Assembly: GCF_003337235.1 (NCBI RefSeq) | Contig: NZ_QPJC01000016.1 | Location: 31,656 to 95,655 of the forward strand | DNA length: 64,000 nucleotides | Origin: Halopolyspora algeriensis | GTDB taxonomy: Bacteria; Actinomycetota; Actinomycetes; Mycobacteriales; Pseudonocardiaceae | Direction of reading: 5' to 3' | In this document: positions 25,561 through 34,547 of the stretch, piece by piece | Position numbering within the stretch: position 1 is the first letter of the stretch | Layout of the letters: every line of letters starts with the position of its first letter | The notes under the pieces: model-generated | Database searches by the model: none | Told to the model about the DNA's origin: nothing | Seen by the model: only the letters and a program-made list of their open reading frames with translations | Made by a program: the position numbers and the translations under genes

Positions 25561-26220
25561 ATGAGCCATTACCCGCACCAGGGCCCTCCTCCCGGACCTC
25601 CGCCCGGCCGCGCCCCCGACCCGCACCAGCCTCCCGGGCAATCCCCTCCGCACTCCGGTCCACCCCAGCAGCCCCCGCCACAAGGGCCACCCCAGCCTCC
25701 TGGGCCTCCCGGCCCATACCAGCAGCCTCCCGGTCCGCCCCAGCAGCCTCCCGGCGTTTACCAGCAGACCCGGCAAGTTCCCCCGACGGAGCCGTATCCC
25801 CAGCAGCCTCCGGGCCCGTACCAGCAACCTCCGGACCCGTACCAGCAGCCTCCCGGCCCGTATCAGCAGCAGCCTCCGGACCCCTACGAGCCGCGCCCAC
25901 GCGAGCAGCCGGCGCGCTCGTACCGGGAGCAGCGGGAGCGCCGGGAGGACAGGGCCAACACCCTCGCCGGTGTCATTCACGTGGTCGCCGGTCTCATCGC
26001 CACGATCTTCGTGCTGCACATCGTCTTCACGCTGTTCGGGGCGAACGAGAGCAGCGGCATCGTGTCCTTCGTGTACCAGGTGGCCAAGGTGTTGGTGCTG
26101 GGCTTCGGCGATGTCTTCACCCCGGACGACGCCACGCTCGGACTGGTGCTCAACTACGGTCTGGCGGCGATCGTCTACCTCGTCATCGGACGGCTCATCG
26201 CCCGAGCACTCCGGCGCTGA
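25561..26220 (+). CDS. Proline/glutamine-rich membrane protein
   Basis: A 219-residue protein. Residues 1-110 are low-complexity, built on PPGPYQQPP/DPYQQPP units encoded by imperfect 24-36 bp repeats. A short basic linker (REQPARSYREQRERRED) follows, then two or three hydrophobic segments: TLAGVIHVVAGLIATIFVLHIVF, VYQVAKVLVLGFGDVF and LGLVLNYGLAAIVYLVIG. This is a common actinobacterial architecture of unknown function, with the proline-rich tail probably cytoplasmic. ATG 25561 is taken as start; ATG 25552 and GTG 25540 in frame are alternatives and none has a clear ribosome-binding site. Confidence 0.75.
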   Translation: MSHYPHQGPPPGPPPGRAPDPHQPPGQSPPHSGPPQQPPPQGPPQPPGPPGPYQQPPGPPQQPPGVYQQTRQVPPTEPYPQQPPGPYQQPPDPYQQPPGPYQQQPPDPYEPRPREQPARSYREQRERREDRANTLAGVIHVVAGLIATIFVLHIVFTLFGANESSGIVSFVYQVAKVLVLGFGDVFTPDDATLGLVLNYGLAAIVYLVIGRLIARALRR

Positions 26221-26255
26221 GGCGGGCGCTGGTCGCAGTGCTCGGTGCCGCGGCG

Positions 26256-27209
26256 CTACCAGCCCGCGTTCGCCAGGATCTCGGCGATGCCGGTCAACCC
26301 GGTCCGGGTGGTGGGCTCGCCGCGCAGGAGGGGGATCTCGACGGTGCCGCGGTCACCGAAGCGCTCGTGGATGTCCGCGCGCACCTGCGCCTCCTGCCGT
26401 GCACGGTCGGCCAGCAACCCCTCGGCATCCGGCGGTGACACGCGATTGACGGCGACCGGGCCGAGCGTGATCCCGGCGTCCGTCAGGGCCTGTGCGGCAC
26501 GTTCGGTCTCGGCCAGCGGGAGACGTTCGGGCACGAGCACCAGATGCACCACCGACTCGTCCAGCAGCCGATGCCGGGTGCGTTCGAGCCGGGTGCGGCG
26601 GTCGTGCAACCGGCGCAGCAGCGGGTCCGGTCCGGTGTTGCGCCGGCCGAGCAGTCCCGACAGCATGCGCTCGGTGCCTCGGGCCTGCTCGCGCTGCCGC
26701 ACGAGTCCCTCGATCCACGGCGTCAGCAACGCAGGCAGGCTGAGCAGCCGCAGCATGTGCCCGGTCGGCGCACTGTCGACCACGATGCGGTCCCAGCGGG
26801 CGGGCAGGTCGTCGAGAAGATCGGTCAGCCGGTCCACCAGGGCCGATTCGACCGTGCCGGGGCTGGCGGCGGCACGGTCCAAGTGCCGTTCGACGGCGGG
26901 CACGACCTCGCGCGGTACCGCCTCTTGCGCTTCCTCGCCGATCTGCTCGACCCGGCGGCGGGCCACTTTCTCGCCGTCGATCTCGCAGGCCCAGAACCCC
27001 CCGTCCAGTTCGACGGGTTCGTCGTCGAGCGAGGCGCCCAGGACGTCACCGAGGGAATGCGCGGGGTCGGTGGAGACCACGAGGGTGCGATGCCCACGCC
27101 CTGCGAGCAGCAGTGCGTAGGAGGCTGCCAGCGTGGTCTTGCCGACTCCGCCCTTGCCGCCGAAGAAGGACACGGTGCGCTGCGCGGCAGTGGGGTCGGT
27201 CAACAGCAC
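26256..27209 (-). CDS. ArsA/GET3-type ATPase
   Basis: A 317-residue deviant-Walker ATPase: FFGGKGGVGKTTLAAS (P-loop at 18-26), VVSTDPAHSLGDVLG (switch I) and VVDSAPTGHMLRLLSLP (switch II). There is a single ATPase domain as in GET3-like proteins and no arsenic-binding cysteine triplet, so arsenite export is unlikely. It starts at GTG 27209 within the last codons of the preceding small CC-terminal protein and is therefore coupled to it and to cstA upstream. A chaperone or assembly role for that pair is inference. Confidence 0.88.
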   Translation of the reverse strand: MLLTDPTAAQRTVSFFGGKGGVGKTTLAASYALLLAGRGHRTLVVSTDPAHSLGDVLGASLDDEPVELDGGFWACEIDGEKVARRRVEQIGEEAQEAVPREVVPAVERHLDRAAASPGTVESALVDRLTDLLDDLPARWDRIVVDSAPTGHMLRLLSLPALLTPWIEGLVRQREQARGTERMLSGLLGRRNTGPDPLLRRLHDRRTRLERTRHRLLDESVVHLVLVPERLPLAETERAAQALTDAGITLGPVAVNRVSPPDAEGLLADRARQEAQVRADIHERFGDRGTVEIPLLRGEPTTRTGLTGIAEILANAGW

Positions 27210-27481
27210 ATTCCCGGGTCTCCGAAGGTGCTCTGGCCCATGCGCCGATGCCAGTCGTGCAGATCACCGACGAGGTAGGGGATCAACTCCATCGTCTCGT
27301 AGGCGACGGGGTTCTCCACGCCGAGAGCGTCCAGCATGACCAGCGCCCGAAAGGTGTCGTCCTGGCGCCGCGCCTCCCGTTCCAGTGCCTGGCGCCACGG
27401 CGCGACGAACATCTCGTCGTGGAAGGCCTCGATGCGCCGCCAGGCGGCGGCGATCGCGGCCCCCGGACTTCGTGTGTTCAC
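27200..27481 (-). CDS. Small CC-terminal protein (cory-CC-star type) next to CstA
   Basis: A 93-residue protein with no membrane segment. It contains FHDEMFVAPWRQALEREARRQDDTFRALVMLDALGVENP, ETMELIPYLVGDLHDWHRRMG, and ends GDPGMCC directly before the stop. Ending in two cysteines is the hallmark of a family known to me as cory-CC-star, found beside ArsA-like ATPases in actinobacteria. It sits between cstA (75-nt gap upstream) and the ArsA-like gene (10-nt overlap downstream). In enterobacteria the small partner of CstA/BtsT (YbdD/YjiX) also ends in CC, so a partner role for the transporter is plausible. The enzymatic function is unknown. Confidence 0.8.
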   Translation of the reverse strand: MNTRSPGAAIAAAWRRIEAFHDEMFVAPWRQALEREARRQDDTFRALVMLDALGVENPVAYETMELIPYLVGDLHDWHRRMGQSTFGDPGMCC

Positions 27482-27556
27482 GGCTGTCCCTTCCGCCGGA
27501 GAGCGGGTCGATGTGCGGACGATTCTCGCTCGCCGGCCGCGACGGTCCCGGCCGCA

Positions 27557-29275
27557 TCAGGACTCGCTCAGAGGAGCTTCCCGTTCCGGTTCGCTCGTCC
27601 GGCTGCTCCACGCCTGCCACAGCGCCAGAGCCGCCTCGACGATGAGCCAGATCGCCAGGACGAAGATGATGACATCCAGCGGGGCCAGCACCCACTGCTG
27701 TGCCTCGATGAACTCGATCATGTTGATCACGAGTGCCCATGTGGTCATGAACAGCAGGAACACCAGTGGTACGAGCACCGCGATGGGGTTGCGCCGCCTC
27801 TTGGTCACCCACACGGCGATCACGGCGAGTGCGAGTCCGGCCGTGAGCTGGTTGGTCGTACCGAACAGTTGCCAGAGTACGCCGAAGGCATAGCCCTTCT
27901 CGCCGCCGCCGGGCAGCAGCGCCAAGGCGAGTGGGATGAGCACCGCGACCGCCGTGGCCGCTGCGATGTTGCGCGTGAGCGGGCGGATGCGCACCGTTTC
28001 GGCGATTTCCTGCACGACATAGCGCTGCAGCCGGACACCGGTGTCCATGGTGGTGGCGGCGAAGCTGATGACCACGACCGCCGCGAAGACGGTGCCGTAG
28101 GCGATCGGCAGACCGAGGTTGTTCGCGAAGCCGGCCACGCCCTCGACGAAGTTCTGCGTCGCCCCGCCGGAGGCGACCGAGAAGCTGGAATACAGCTGGT
28201 TCCACTCGGCGGTGGAAGCGACAGCACCCGCGGTGACCGCCAGCACCGCCGCGAGAGCCAGTGATCCTTCACCGAGCGCGCCCATGTACCCGACGTAGCG
28301 CGCGTCGGTCTCCTTGGCGAGCTGCTTGGACGAGGTTCCCGAGGCCACGAGGCTGTGGAACCCGGACACGGCGCCGCAGGCGATGGTGATGAACAGCAGC
28401 GGGAACCAGTGTGGCGCATCGGCGGGCACGTCGTTGACGACCGGCGCGACGATCCTGTCGAACCCGACGACGATGCCGAGCAGGATCACTCCGAGAGCGA
28501 TGAACAGCTGATGGGAGTTGATGTAGTCCCGGGGCTGCAGCAGCACCCACACCGGCAGTTGCGAGGCGATGAAGGTGTAGGCGAACAGGATGACGATCCA
28601 CACGGCACGTTCGCTGACACCGAGCGCGCCGGCCAGCGGTGCCACGGAGATGGGAAGCACCATGCCGAGCAGGATCGCCAGGTACAGCAGGAGCACGCCG
28701 ACGATCGCCGGGAACAGCGCCGAGCTGCGGGTGCGGTAGATGTACTGCCCGATCCCGATCGCGAGCGGAATCTGCAGGAAGATCGGAATGACCGCCGCCG
28801 GGTTGGCAACCAGCAAGTTGCCGATGACCACCGCGAAGACGGCGTTCACGAGGGTCAGCAGGAAAAAGATGATCAGCAGGAACAGTGTGCGCGCCCGGCG
28901 GGAGACGATGTCGTGGGCCAGCGTGCCGATGCTCTGCGCCTTGTGGCGCACCGAGACCACGAGCGAGCCGAAATCGTGCACCCCCGCGGCGAAGACCGTG
29001 CCCAGCGTGATCCACAGCAGCGCGGGTCCCCAGCCCCAGAACACCGCGACAGCGGGCCCCACGATCGGAGCGGCCCCGGCGACCGACGTGAAGTGGTGCC
29101 CGAACAGCACGTGCTTGTTCGTGGGCACGAAATCCACCCCGTCCCGCATCGCGTGCGACGGTGTGACGAATTCCGGATCCAACCCGTAGACCCGTCGGGC
29201 AAGGTAGGACGAGTAGTAGCGATACCCCAGGTAGAAGATTCCGAGAACGACCAGAACCGGCACGATCGCGGGCAT
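27557..29275 (-). CDS. cstA: CstA-family pyruvate/peptide transporter
   Basis: A 572-residue membrane protein with about 16 hydrophobic segments. Family signatures include the N-terminal FVPTNKHVLFGHHFTSVAGAAPIVGP, GVHDFGSLVVSVRHKAQSIG, ACGAVSGFHSLVASGTSSKQ and LFGTTNQLTAGLAL. CstA proteins import pyruvate or peptides under carbon starvation. It is the first gene of a three-gene minus-strand operon with the CC-terminal small protein and an ArsA-like ATPase. ATG 29275 has an AGGAGTGACAGC site. The divergent gene at 29386 shares its promoter region. Substrate preference cannot be decided here. Confidence 0.93.
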   Translation of the reverse strand: MPAIVPVLVVLGIFYLGYRYYSSYLARRVYGLDPEFVTPSHAMRDGVDFVPTNKHVLFGHHFTSVAGAAPIVGPAVAVFWGWGPALLWITLGTVFAAGVHDFGSLVVSVRHKAQSIGTLAHDIVSRRARTLFLLIIFFLLTLVNAVFAVVIGNLLVANPAAVIPIFLQIPLAIGIGQYIYRTRSSALFPAIVGVLLLYLAILLGMVLPISVAPLAGALGVSERAVWIVILFAYTFIASQLPVWVLLQPRDYINSHQLFIALGVILLGIVVGFDRIVAPVVNDVPADAPHWFPLLFITIACGAVSGFHSLVASGTSSKQLAKETDARYVGYMGALGEGSLALAAVLAVTAGAVASTAEWNQLYSSFSVASGGATQNFVEGVAGFANNLGLPIAYGTVFAAVVVISFAATTMDTGVRLQRYVVQEIAETVRIRPLTRNIAAATAVAVLIPLALALLPGGGEKGYAFGVLWQLFGTTNQLTAGLALAVIAVWVTKRRRNPIAVLVPLVFLLFMTTWALVINMIEFIEAQQWVLAPLDVIIFVLAIWLIVEAALALWQAWSSRTSEPEREAPLSES

Positions 29276-29385
29276 GCTGTCACTCCTACGAAGCAGCTAG
29301 TGGGGGCTGATCTCGTGAGGTTTACACCATCGAGTGACTATAAAGCCAGCGTCCCCGGGAACGCACCAGCAGAGAGGTGGAGCGC

Positions 29386-30201
29386 TTGCACGAGACCGCC
29401 CCGCTCCGGATGTTTCGAATGTGGAGCCGCGCCCTGGTCGCCGAAGTCTGCTGGCTCGGCCGCAGCGACCGGCCGGAAAGCATGCCGGTCACTCCGCTGC
29501 TCGTCGAGGACGTGCCGTGCCTGGCGCTGCCGTACGCGCAGCGGGACCGGGCCGAGGCTCTGCGATCGGCCCCGGAGGTCGCCTTCGCGATCACGGACGC
29601 GCGCTCGCTGCCCGACGATGCCCGTGGTGTGGTCGCCTTCGGTGCCGTCACCGTCACCGACGACCTCGACGGCTCGGTGTTCACCGACCGGCTCCTCGAA
29701 CAGGAACTGGTGAAGTACCCGCCGTCACGAGCCCTGGCCGACAGCTTGCTGCTGCGCCGGGAGAACTGGTGGTGGCTGCCGCGCCTCGTCGTCCGGCTCG
29801 ACCGGGTGAGCCGCGTCGTCGACGTGCCCGCTCGTACGGATTCCGTCGGGCAGGCGCTGCTCGTCCGTGACGATCTCGGCCTGCGCGTGGACACCGTCAC
29901 CCTCCTCGACGGGGACGAGCAGCGCCTCGAACTGGCCTCTCGCAGCGGTGCGGACCTGCGGGGCGATACCGGCCCCGCACTCGTTTCCGGCCACGACTAC
30001 ACCGTCGACGATTTCGAACGCTGGGAGTCGTGGGACCGGCGCGGACGGCTCCGGGGAAACGAGCTCGCCATCCAGGAGAGCCACGGTGTGCGCCCGGTCC
30101 CGTTGGGACCGCTGGGCCTGCTGGAACGGATCCGCCGCCGGCGCCGCATGGAGAAGGCCTGCCGTAGGGAGATCGCGGCAGCCGAACGCGCCTTCGGATG
30201 A
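29386..30201 (+). CDS. Uncharacterised protein, FMN-binding split-barrel-like
   Basis: About 271 residues. The first 115 (VAEVCWLGRSDRPESMPVTPLLVEDVPCLALPY, ...VAFAITDAR...) look like a pyridoxamine-phosphate-oxidase-type split barrel, with a second, less clear domain and a basic C-terminus (RIRRRRRMEKACRREI). The start is uncertain. GAGAGG at 29372-29377 overlaps a GTG at 29377 but is well spaced for the TTG at 29386, which I prefer. It diverges from cstA. No cofactor motif is decisive, so a flavin role is tentative. Confidence 0.6.
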   Translation: MHETAPLRMFRMWSRALVAEVCWLGRSDRPESMPVTPLLVEDVPCLALPYAQRDRAEALRSAPEVAFAITDARSLPDDARGVVAFGAVTVTDDLDGSVFTDRLLEQELVKYPPSRALADSLLLRRENWWWLPRLVVRLDRVSRVVDVPARTDSVGQALLVRDDLGLRVDTVTLLDGDEQRLELASRSGADLRGDTGPALVSGHDYTVDDFERWESWDRRGRLRGNELAIQESHGVRPVPLGPLGLLERIRRRRRMEKACRREIAAAERAFG

Positions 30202-30502
30202 TCCCGCGCCGAAGGCGGTGCGGGCGAGGACACCTCTCGGTATTCGGTGAGGAACCCACTCGCTTGCCCGTTTTTCGGCTGCCGCCTCCGGTGAGCACAA
30301 AAGAGGGCGATTGTCGATAGGCCGAATGGAGTCATTCGGTTCGTCGGAATGGTCCTGCGTTTCCCCGGATTTCCGCCGGCGATCAAAGAGAACTCTGCAG
30401 GCTCTTTCTCCGGGATCGTGCGATGTGTTACTTCCTGCGGGGCAAGACGCGAATGGTGTGTGCGCGTCTGCGTTGCCCTTCGGGGCCTGCACGGGAGGTT
30501 CG
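30202..30502. other. Intergenic region upstream of the subtilase
   Basis: About 300 nt, comparatively T-rich for this genome. A short dyad CCGAATG-GAGT-CATTCGG occurs near 30323-30340. GGGAGG at 30494-30499 is the ribosome-binding site for the ATG at 30503. No gene or clear promoter hexamers are seen. Confidence 0.4.
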
Positions 30503-31744
30503 ATGAGAAAAAAGTCCGGAATCGCATTGGCGGCGGCGTGTGCTCTCGCCTATGCCACTGCGCTTCCCGCGTACGCCGAATCGGACAATGCGTCCGATAG
30601 CGGGCTCTTCGGCGAGTACATTGTCGTGTTCGAGGACAATGTGAACGCCCAGGGGCTGATCCAGGAGCACGTCCAGAAGCTCGGCATCGATGTCGGTAAT
30701 GTCTACCGCTCCGCACTGCAGGGCTACTCCGCGGTGATGCCCAAAGCCGTCAAGGACCTCGTTGCCGCCGCCCCGGGGGTGGCCTACGTCCAACCGGATC
30801 GGAAGGTGCAGACCACGGCCCAGACGACTCCGACGGGCATCAACCGGGCCGGGGCCGACGAGAGCCCCACAGCTGCGATCGACGGCGTCGACCAGCGGAC
30901 CAATGTGGACGTGGCGGTCATCGACACCGGCGTCGACCTGGATCACCCGGATCTCAACGTTTACGAGGAGGGTGCCAAGAGCTGCTCGTTGCTCGGCCTC
31001 AGTGCCAATGACGGCAACGGCCACGGTACCCATGTCGCGGGCACCATCGGGGCGCTGGACAACGACACCGGGGTCGTCGGTATGGCACCCGGCGCGCGTA
31101 TCTGGCCGGTGAAGGTGCTCAACGCCCTGGGCAGCGGTACCACGTCGGACGTGATCTGCGGTATCGACTACGTGGCCGCCCATGCCGATCAGATCGAGGT
31201 CGCCAACATGAGTCTGGGCGGCTCCGGTTCCGACGACGGCAACTGCGGCAACACCGATGGTGATGCGCAGCATCAGGCGATCTGCAATGCGGTTTCCAAG
31301 GGCGTGACGTTCGTCGTCGCGGCCGGGAACTCCTCCGCGGACGCCAGCACTTTCGCCCCGGCGGCCTACGACGAGGTGATCACCGTGAGTGCGCTCGCGG
31401 ACTTCAACGGCCGCTCCGGCGGGGGTGCGGCGTCGACCTGCCGTGAGGACGTCGACGACACGTTCGCCGACTTCTCCAACTACGGCGCCGATGTCGACCT
31501 CATCGCGCCCGGTACCTGCATCCGCTCGACGTGGATGAACGGCGGGTACGACACGATCTCCGGTACGTCCATGGCCAGCCCGCACGTGGCCGGTGGTGCC
31601 GCTCTCTACAAGGCGAATCACCCGAATGCCACGCCGGAACAGGTCAAGAGTGCGCTGCAGAACGCGGGCACGCTCGACTGGACCTGGCCGTCCGAGGATC
31701 AGGACGACACCAAGGAGAAGCTGCTGGACGTCAGCGGCTTCTGA
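30503..31744 (+). CDS. Secreted subtilisin-like serine protease (S8)
   Basis: A 413-residue preproprotease. A signal peptide occupies residues 1-27 (MRKKSGIALAAAC...ALPAYA) and an I9-type inhibitor prodomain about 34-99 (EYIVVFEDN...VAYVQPDRKV). The catalytic domain has D141 (VIDTGVDLDHPD), H174 (NGHGTHVAG) and S356 (SGTSMASPHVAGG). Four or more cysteines in the mature enzyme could form disulphides. It has no C-terminal P-domain or cell-wall anchor, so it should be freely secreted. Length and order are normal for proteinase-K-like S8A enzymes. A perfect palindromic terminator follows. Confidence 0.95.
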   Translation: MRKKSGIALAAACALAYATALPAYAESDNASDSGLFGEYIVVFEDNVNAQGLIQEHVQKLGIDVGNVYRSALQGYSAVMPKAVKDLVAAAPGVAYVQPDRKVQTTAQTTPTGINRAGADESPTAAIDGVDQRTNVDVAVIDTGVDLDHPDLNVYEEGAKSCSLLGLSANDGNGHGTHVAGTIGALDNDTGVVGMAPGARIWPVKVLNALGSGTTSDVICGIDYVAAHADQIEVANMSLGGSGSDDGNCGNTDGDAQHQAICNAVSKGVTFVVAAGNSSADASTFAPAAYDEVITVSALADFNGRSGGGAASTCREDVDDTFADFSNYGADVDLIAPGTCIRSTWMNGGYDTISGTSMASPHVAGGAALYKANHPNATPEQVKSALQNAGTLDWTWPSEDQDDTKEKLLDVSGF

Positions 31745-31780
31745 TCCCGCCGTGGGGATTGCCGGGTGAGAAAGCCCGCA

Positions 31781-31816
31781 ACGAGAGGGCCCGCTCGCGC
31801 GAGCGGGCCCTCTCGT
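31781..31816. terminator. Perfect 36-bp palindrome, bidirectional terminator
   Basis: ACGAGAGGGCCCGCTCG followed by CG and its exact complement, with no mismatch over 36 bp, lies between the convergent subtilase (stop 31744) and the SDR-DUF2867 gene (stop 31896). Confidence 0.8.
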
Positions 31817-31895
31817 GTGCGTGGTGTGTTCTCACTCGCCCCACGAAACCGCGTCCGTGCAGACCGGAGATTCCGCGGGGCGAGCATCGGGGAAC

Positions 31896-33401
31896 TCAGC
31901 GACAGCCCCGCCTCGCGCCCCGCCCGGCCGCACCGATCGTGGAGCGCTGTGCTGCTCGCTCGGCGGCGCGGGTGATGGTGCGTGCCATACCGCCGAACAC
32001 CAGGGCGTGCACCGGCACGATCGACCACCAGTAGAACCGGCCGGCCAGTCCGTGCGGGCAGAACACCGCGCGCTGCCGGTAGAGCGATCCACCCCCCGAG
32101 GCGGGTGAGATGCGCAGCTCCAGCCATGCGCGGCCGGGTAGTCTCCTCTCCGCGCGCAGACGCAGCAGGCTTCCCTCCTCGAGGGCCTCCACATGCCACC
32201 GGTCCGGAGCCTCACCGGACCGCAGACGGTGCGCGTGCCGGCGACCGCGCCGCACTCCCACGCCGCCGGCCGGCCGGTCGGTTCCACCGGGGGCTGCCCG
32301 GGCGGGCGTGCAGGAGTACCAGCCGTGCTCACCTCCGATGGTCTTCACGACCTGCCACAACCGGTCCGGAGGTGCCGAGGTGCGGCGCACCCGCACATCG
32401 CTGTAAGCGGTCCCGCCCGACCAGCCCGGGTCCGAGGGCAGCGGACCGGAGGGATCGCTGGTCGGCGAGGCATCCGACCAGCGCGTTTCCACCTCGCCGT
32501 GCCGGATCTTGTGCAATGCCAGCCGCACGGCCCGCTCGTAGCCGGTCAGTCCCCCGGCAGGAGGGGGAACGTAGTCATGGATGTCGTCCTCCCGGCACAC
32601 GGCCTCGTGGATGAGCGAGTCGATCAGCGGGGAAGCGAGTGCTCGAGGGACTGGGGTGACAACGCTGATCCAGTACGCGCTCAACCGGGCCGAGAGCACA
32701 CCCACGGGAAACATCACCCGCCGGGCAAGGCCGGCGACCGCCGCGTACCCGTGCAGCATGTCCGCATAGGTCAACACGTCCGGTCCCCCGATGTCGAAGC
32801 TGCGGCTGAGCCCGGGCGATAGCGAGGCCGCAGCGGTCAGATAATGCAGCACGTCGCGCACCGCCACCGGCTGCACCCGATTGCGTACCCAGCGGGGCGT
32901 GATCATGACGGGCAGGCGTTCGGCCAGGTAGCGCAGGATCTCGAAACCTGCCGAGCCGGACCCGATGATGACCGCCGCCTGCAGCACCACAGTGGGCACC
33001 CCGCTGCGCAGGAAGATCTCGCCGACCTCGGTACGGGATCCCAGATGTGCCGAAAGCGCACCCTCGGGATGCAGCCCGCCCAGGTACACGATCCGGCCCA
33101 CACCGGCCTGCCGGGCTGCCCGCGCGGTGAGTCGGGCCGCCCGGCGATCCAGGGTGGCGAACTCCGGCGAGTTCAGCGAATGCACCAGGTAATACAGCAC
33201 ATCCACACCCCGGCACGCCGCGGGCAGGCTGCCGGGGTCGAGGACGTCCCCGTACACGATCTCGACCTGCTCGGCCCACGGCACATCCCGCAGCTTGTCG
33301 GGGGAACGCACCACGCAGCGCACCTCGTGCCCCTCCGCGAGCAGGCGCGGGACCAGCCGCCCCCCGATGTAGCCGCTCGCTCCGGTCACCAGACAGCGCA
33401 T
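31896..33401 (-). CDS. SDR-like NAD(P)-binding protein fused to DUF2867
   Basis: A 501-residue two-domain protein. Residues 1-280 are an atypical, NmrA-like SDR (CLVTGASGYIGGRLVPRLL, VVRSPDKL, YLVHSL, IVYLGGLHPEG) with no obvious catalytic YxxxK, so it may bind a nucleotide without classical dehydrogenase chemistry. Residues about 340-490 match DUF2867 (SDVRVRRTSAPPDRLWQVVKTIGGEHGWY...LRAERRLPGRAWLELRI), a START/SRPBCC-like region that probably binds lipids. The stretch after GEHGWYS is less conserved than expected but still in frame. It is downstream of the DUF1990 gene on the same strand. The substrate is unknown. Confidence 0.82.
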   Translation of the reverse strand: MRCLVTGASGYIGGRLVPRLLAEGHEVRCVVRSPDKLRDVPWAEQVEIVYGDVLDPGSLPAACRGVDVLYYLVHSLNSPEFATLDRRAARLTARAARQAGVGRIVYLGGLHPEGALSAHLGSRTEVGEIFLRSGVPTVVLQAAVIIGSGSAGFEILRYLAERLPVMITPRWVRNRVQPVAVRDVLHYLTAAASLSPGLSRSFDIGGPDVLTYADMLHGYAAVAGLARRVMFPVGVLSARLSAYWISVVTPVPRALASPLIDSLIHEAVCREDDIHDYVPPPAGGLTGYERAVRLALHKIRHGEVETRWSDASPTSDPSGPLPSDPGWSGGTAYSDVRVRRTSAPPDRLWQVVKTIGGEHGWYSCTPARAAPGGTDRPAGGVGVRRGRRHAHRLRSGEAPDRWHVEALEEGSLLRLRAERRLPGRAWLELRISPASGGGSLYRQRAVFCPHGLAGRFYWWSIVPVHALVFGGMARTITRAAERAAQRSTIGAAGRGARRGCR

Positions 33402-33500
33402 GTGCCGGAGCGTGCCAACCCCGGACCGCGTCCGCAGCCCGAGACCGCGAACGGCAGTCCGGATGCCCCGCCCGGTCCTGCAGCGGGCAACGGCACCGGA

Positions 33501-34220
33501 TCACGAACCGGGGTGATGCCGCCGGAAAGTGACCCGATCCCGCCGGGCGGGGCGGGTACCGGACGGTGCGAGCACCACGCTTCCCTCCCGGAGGAGGGGC
33601 GCGGGCTGCGGGGAACCGGCGAGGCCTGCGTGCACCAGGGTGCGCAGGCGCCTGCCGCACTCGCGGTAGAACCGCAGTTGCCTGCGGCGGCCGAACAGCC
33701 ACCACCCCAGCTTGACGAGCGGTCCCAGCGTGGGTGCTCGCCGGGAATACCCGGTGATCACGAACTCGACCAGGCCGGACGTGAGGTCCTTGACGACCTC
33801 GTAGTCCATCCGTCCCTGTTCGAGATGACCCTTCAGGGTCTCGTATCCCCACCCCCACACCCGGATGCCATCCCGCTCCTCGTCGACCACGTGGGTCACG
33901 CGCACGCCCATGTAGAAGCGCAGCCCGAAGAAGCGGCCCTCCAGCAGCATGTTCCGCCCCGAGAGCGGTACGTGACGATCGTAGGTGGCACGGATGAGCT
34001 CGGGAGCCGAGAACTCGTAGTCGCGGACCAGCTCGCATGCCAGTTCCCACGCCCCGCCGGGCTCGGGGGGACCCGGGCGTTCGTACGCCACGGGATGCCG
34101 ATGCGTGTCGAAGTGCCAGCCCGCTGGATGTACCTGCTCGGCGGTGAAGTTCACCCGCCGGTGCCGCAGCTCCCGCAGGGCTCGGGCATGGTCGGTGCCG
34201 CCGAGCAGTCGAGCACGCAT
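33501..34220 (-). CDS. DUF1990 family protein
   Basis: A 239-residue protein of the DUF1990 family: N-terminal HRRVNFTAEQVHPAGWHFDTH, AWELACELVRDYEFSAPELIRATYDRHVPLSGRNMLLEGRF, GLRFYMGVRVTHVVDEER, GWGYETLKGHLEQGRMDYEVVKD and a C-terminal FYRECGRRLRTLV. Activity is unknown. It starts at ATG 34220, only 4 nt after the stop of the small membrane protein, so they are coupled, and it is followed by the SDR-DUF2867 gene (99-nt gap). A second DUF1990-like gene diverges at 34548, suggesting two versions of one function at this locus. Confidence 0.85.
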   Translation of the reverse strand: MRARLLGGTDHARALRELRHRRVNFTAEQVHPAGWHFDTHRHPVAYERPGPPEPGGAWELACELVRDYEFSAPELIRATYDRHVPLSGRNMLLEGRFFGLRFYMGVRVTHVVDEERDGIRVWGWGYETLKGHLEQGRMDYEVVKDLTSGLVEFVITGYSRRAPTLGPLVKLGWWLFGRRRQLRFYRECGRRLRTLVHAGLAGSPQPAPLLREGSVVLAPSGTRPARRDRVTFRRHHPGS

Positions 34221-34224
34221 ACCG

Positions 34225-34437
34225 TCACTCGAACTCGCGCAGCGAGTCCCCGATCGCCCACAACGTCGGAGGCCACAGACCGGTGAACAGCGCCCGGCGC
34301 TCGGCGTTGCCGCGCTCCGACTGGTCGACGGTCTTCGCCCGGATCCACAGGCACAGGCACAGCACCACCGACCCCAGAGACAGCACGTGCAGGTGCGTGC
34401 TCCGCAGTCCGGCACGGTGCAACATCCATCCGACCAT
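34225..34437 (-). CDS. Small single-span membrane protein
   Basis: A 70-residue protein with one hydrophobic segment (HLHVLSLGSVVLCLCLWIRA, about residues 14-33) followed by a charged tail ending SLREFE. It is supported by an excellent ribosome-binding site (GGGAGGACCG before ATG 34437), by lying 4 nt from the DUF1990 start, and by codon bias. A longer in-frame start further upstream would overlap the divergent gene's promoter and is not used. The function is unknown; it may anchor or partner the DUF1990/DUF2867 proteins. Confidence 0.65.
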   Translation of the reverse strand: MVGWMLHRAGLRSTHLHVLSLGSVVLCLCLWIRAKTVDQSERGNAERRALFTGLWPPTLWAIGDSLREFE

Positions 34438-34547
34438 CGGTCCTCCCGGAATATCCGTGTCGCGCGTTGCCGTCGCGGGCATCCCTGGAACACGCCCGCC
34501 TTTCGAGCATGCCCGCCGTGGGCGTGCCCTGCGAGAGGAGAGCCGCC

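Noticed and set aside
25600..25900. CRISPR-like or minisatellite array in the proline-rich gene
   Set aside because: The imperfect 24-36 bp repeats are codon repeats for PPGPYQQPP within an open frame; there are no spacers.
26256..27209. Arsenical pump ATPase (ArsA)
   Set aside because: Single domain, no arsenite-binding cysteines and no ars genes nearby; called ArsA/GET3-like only.
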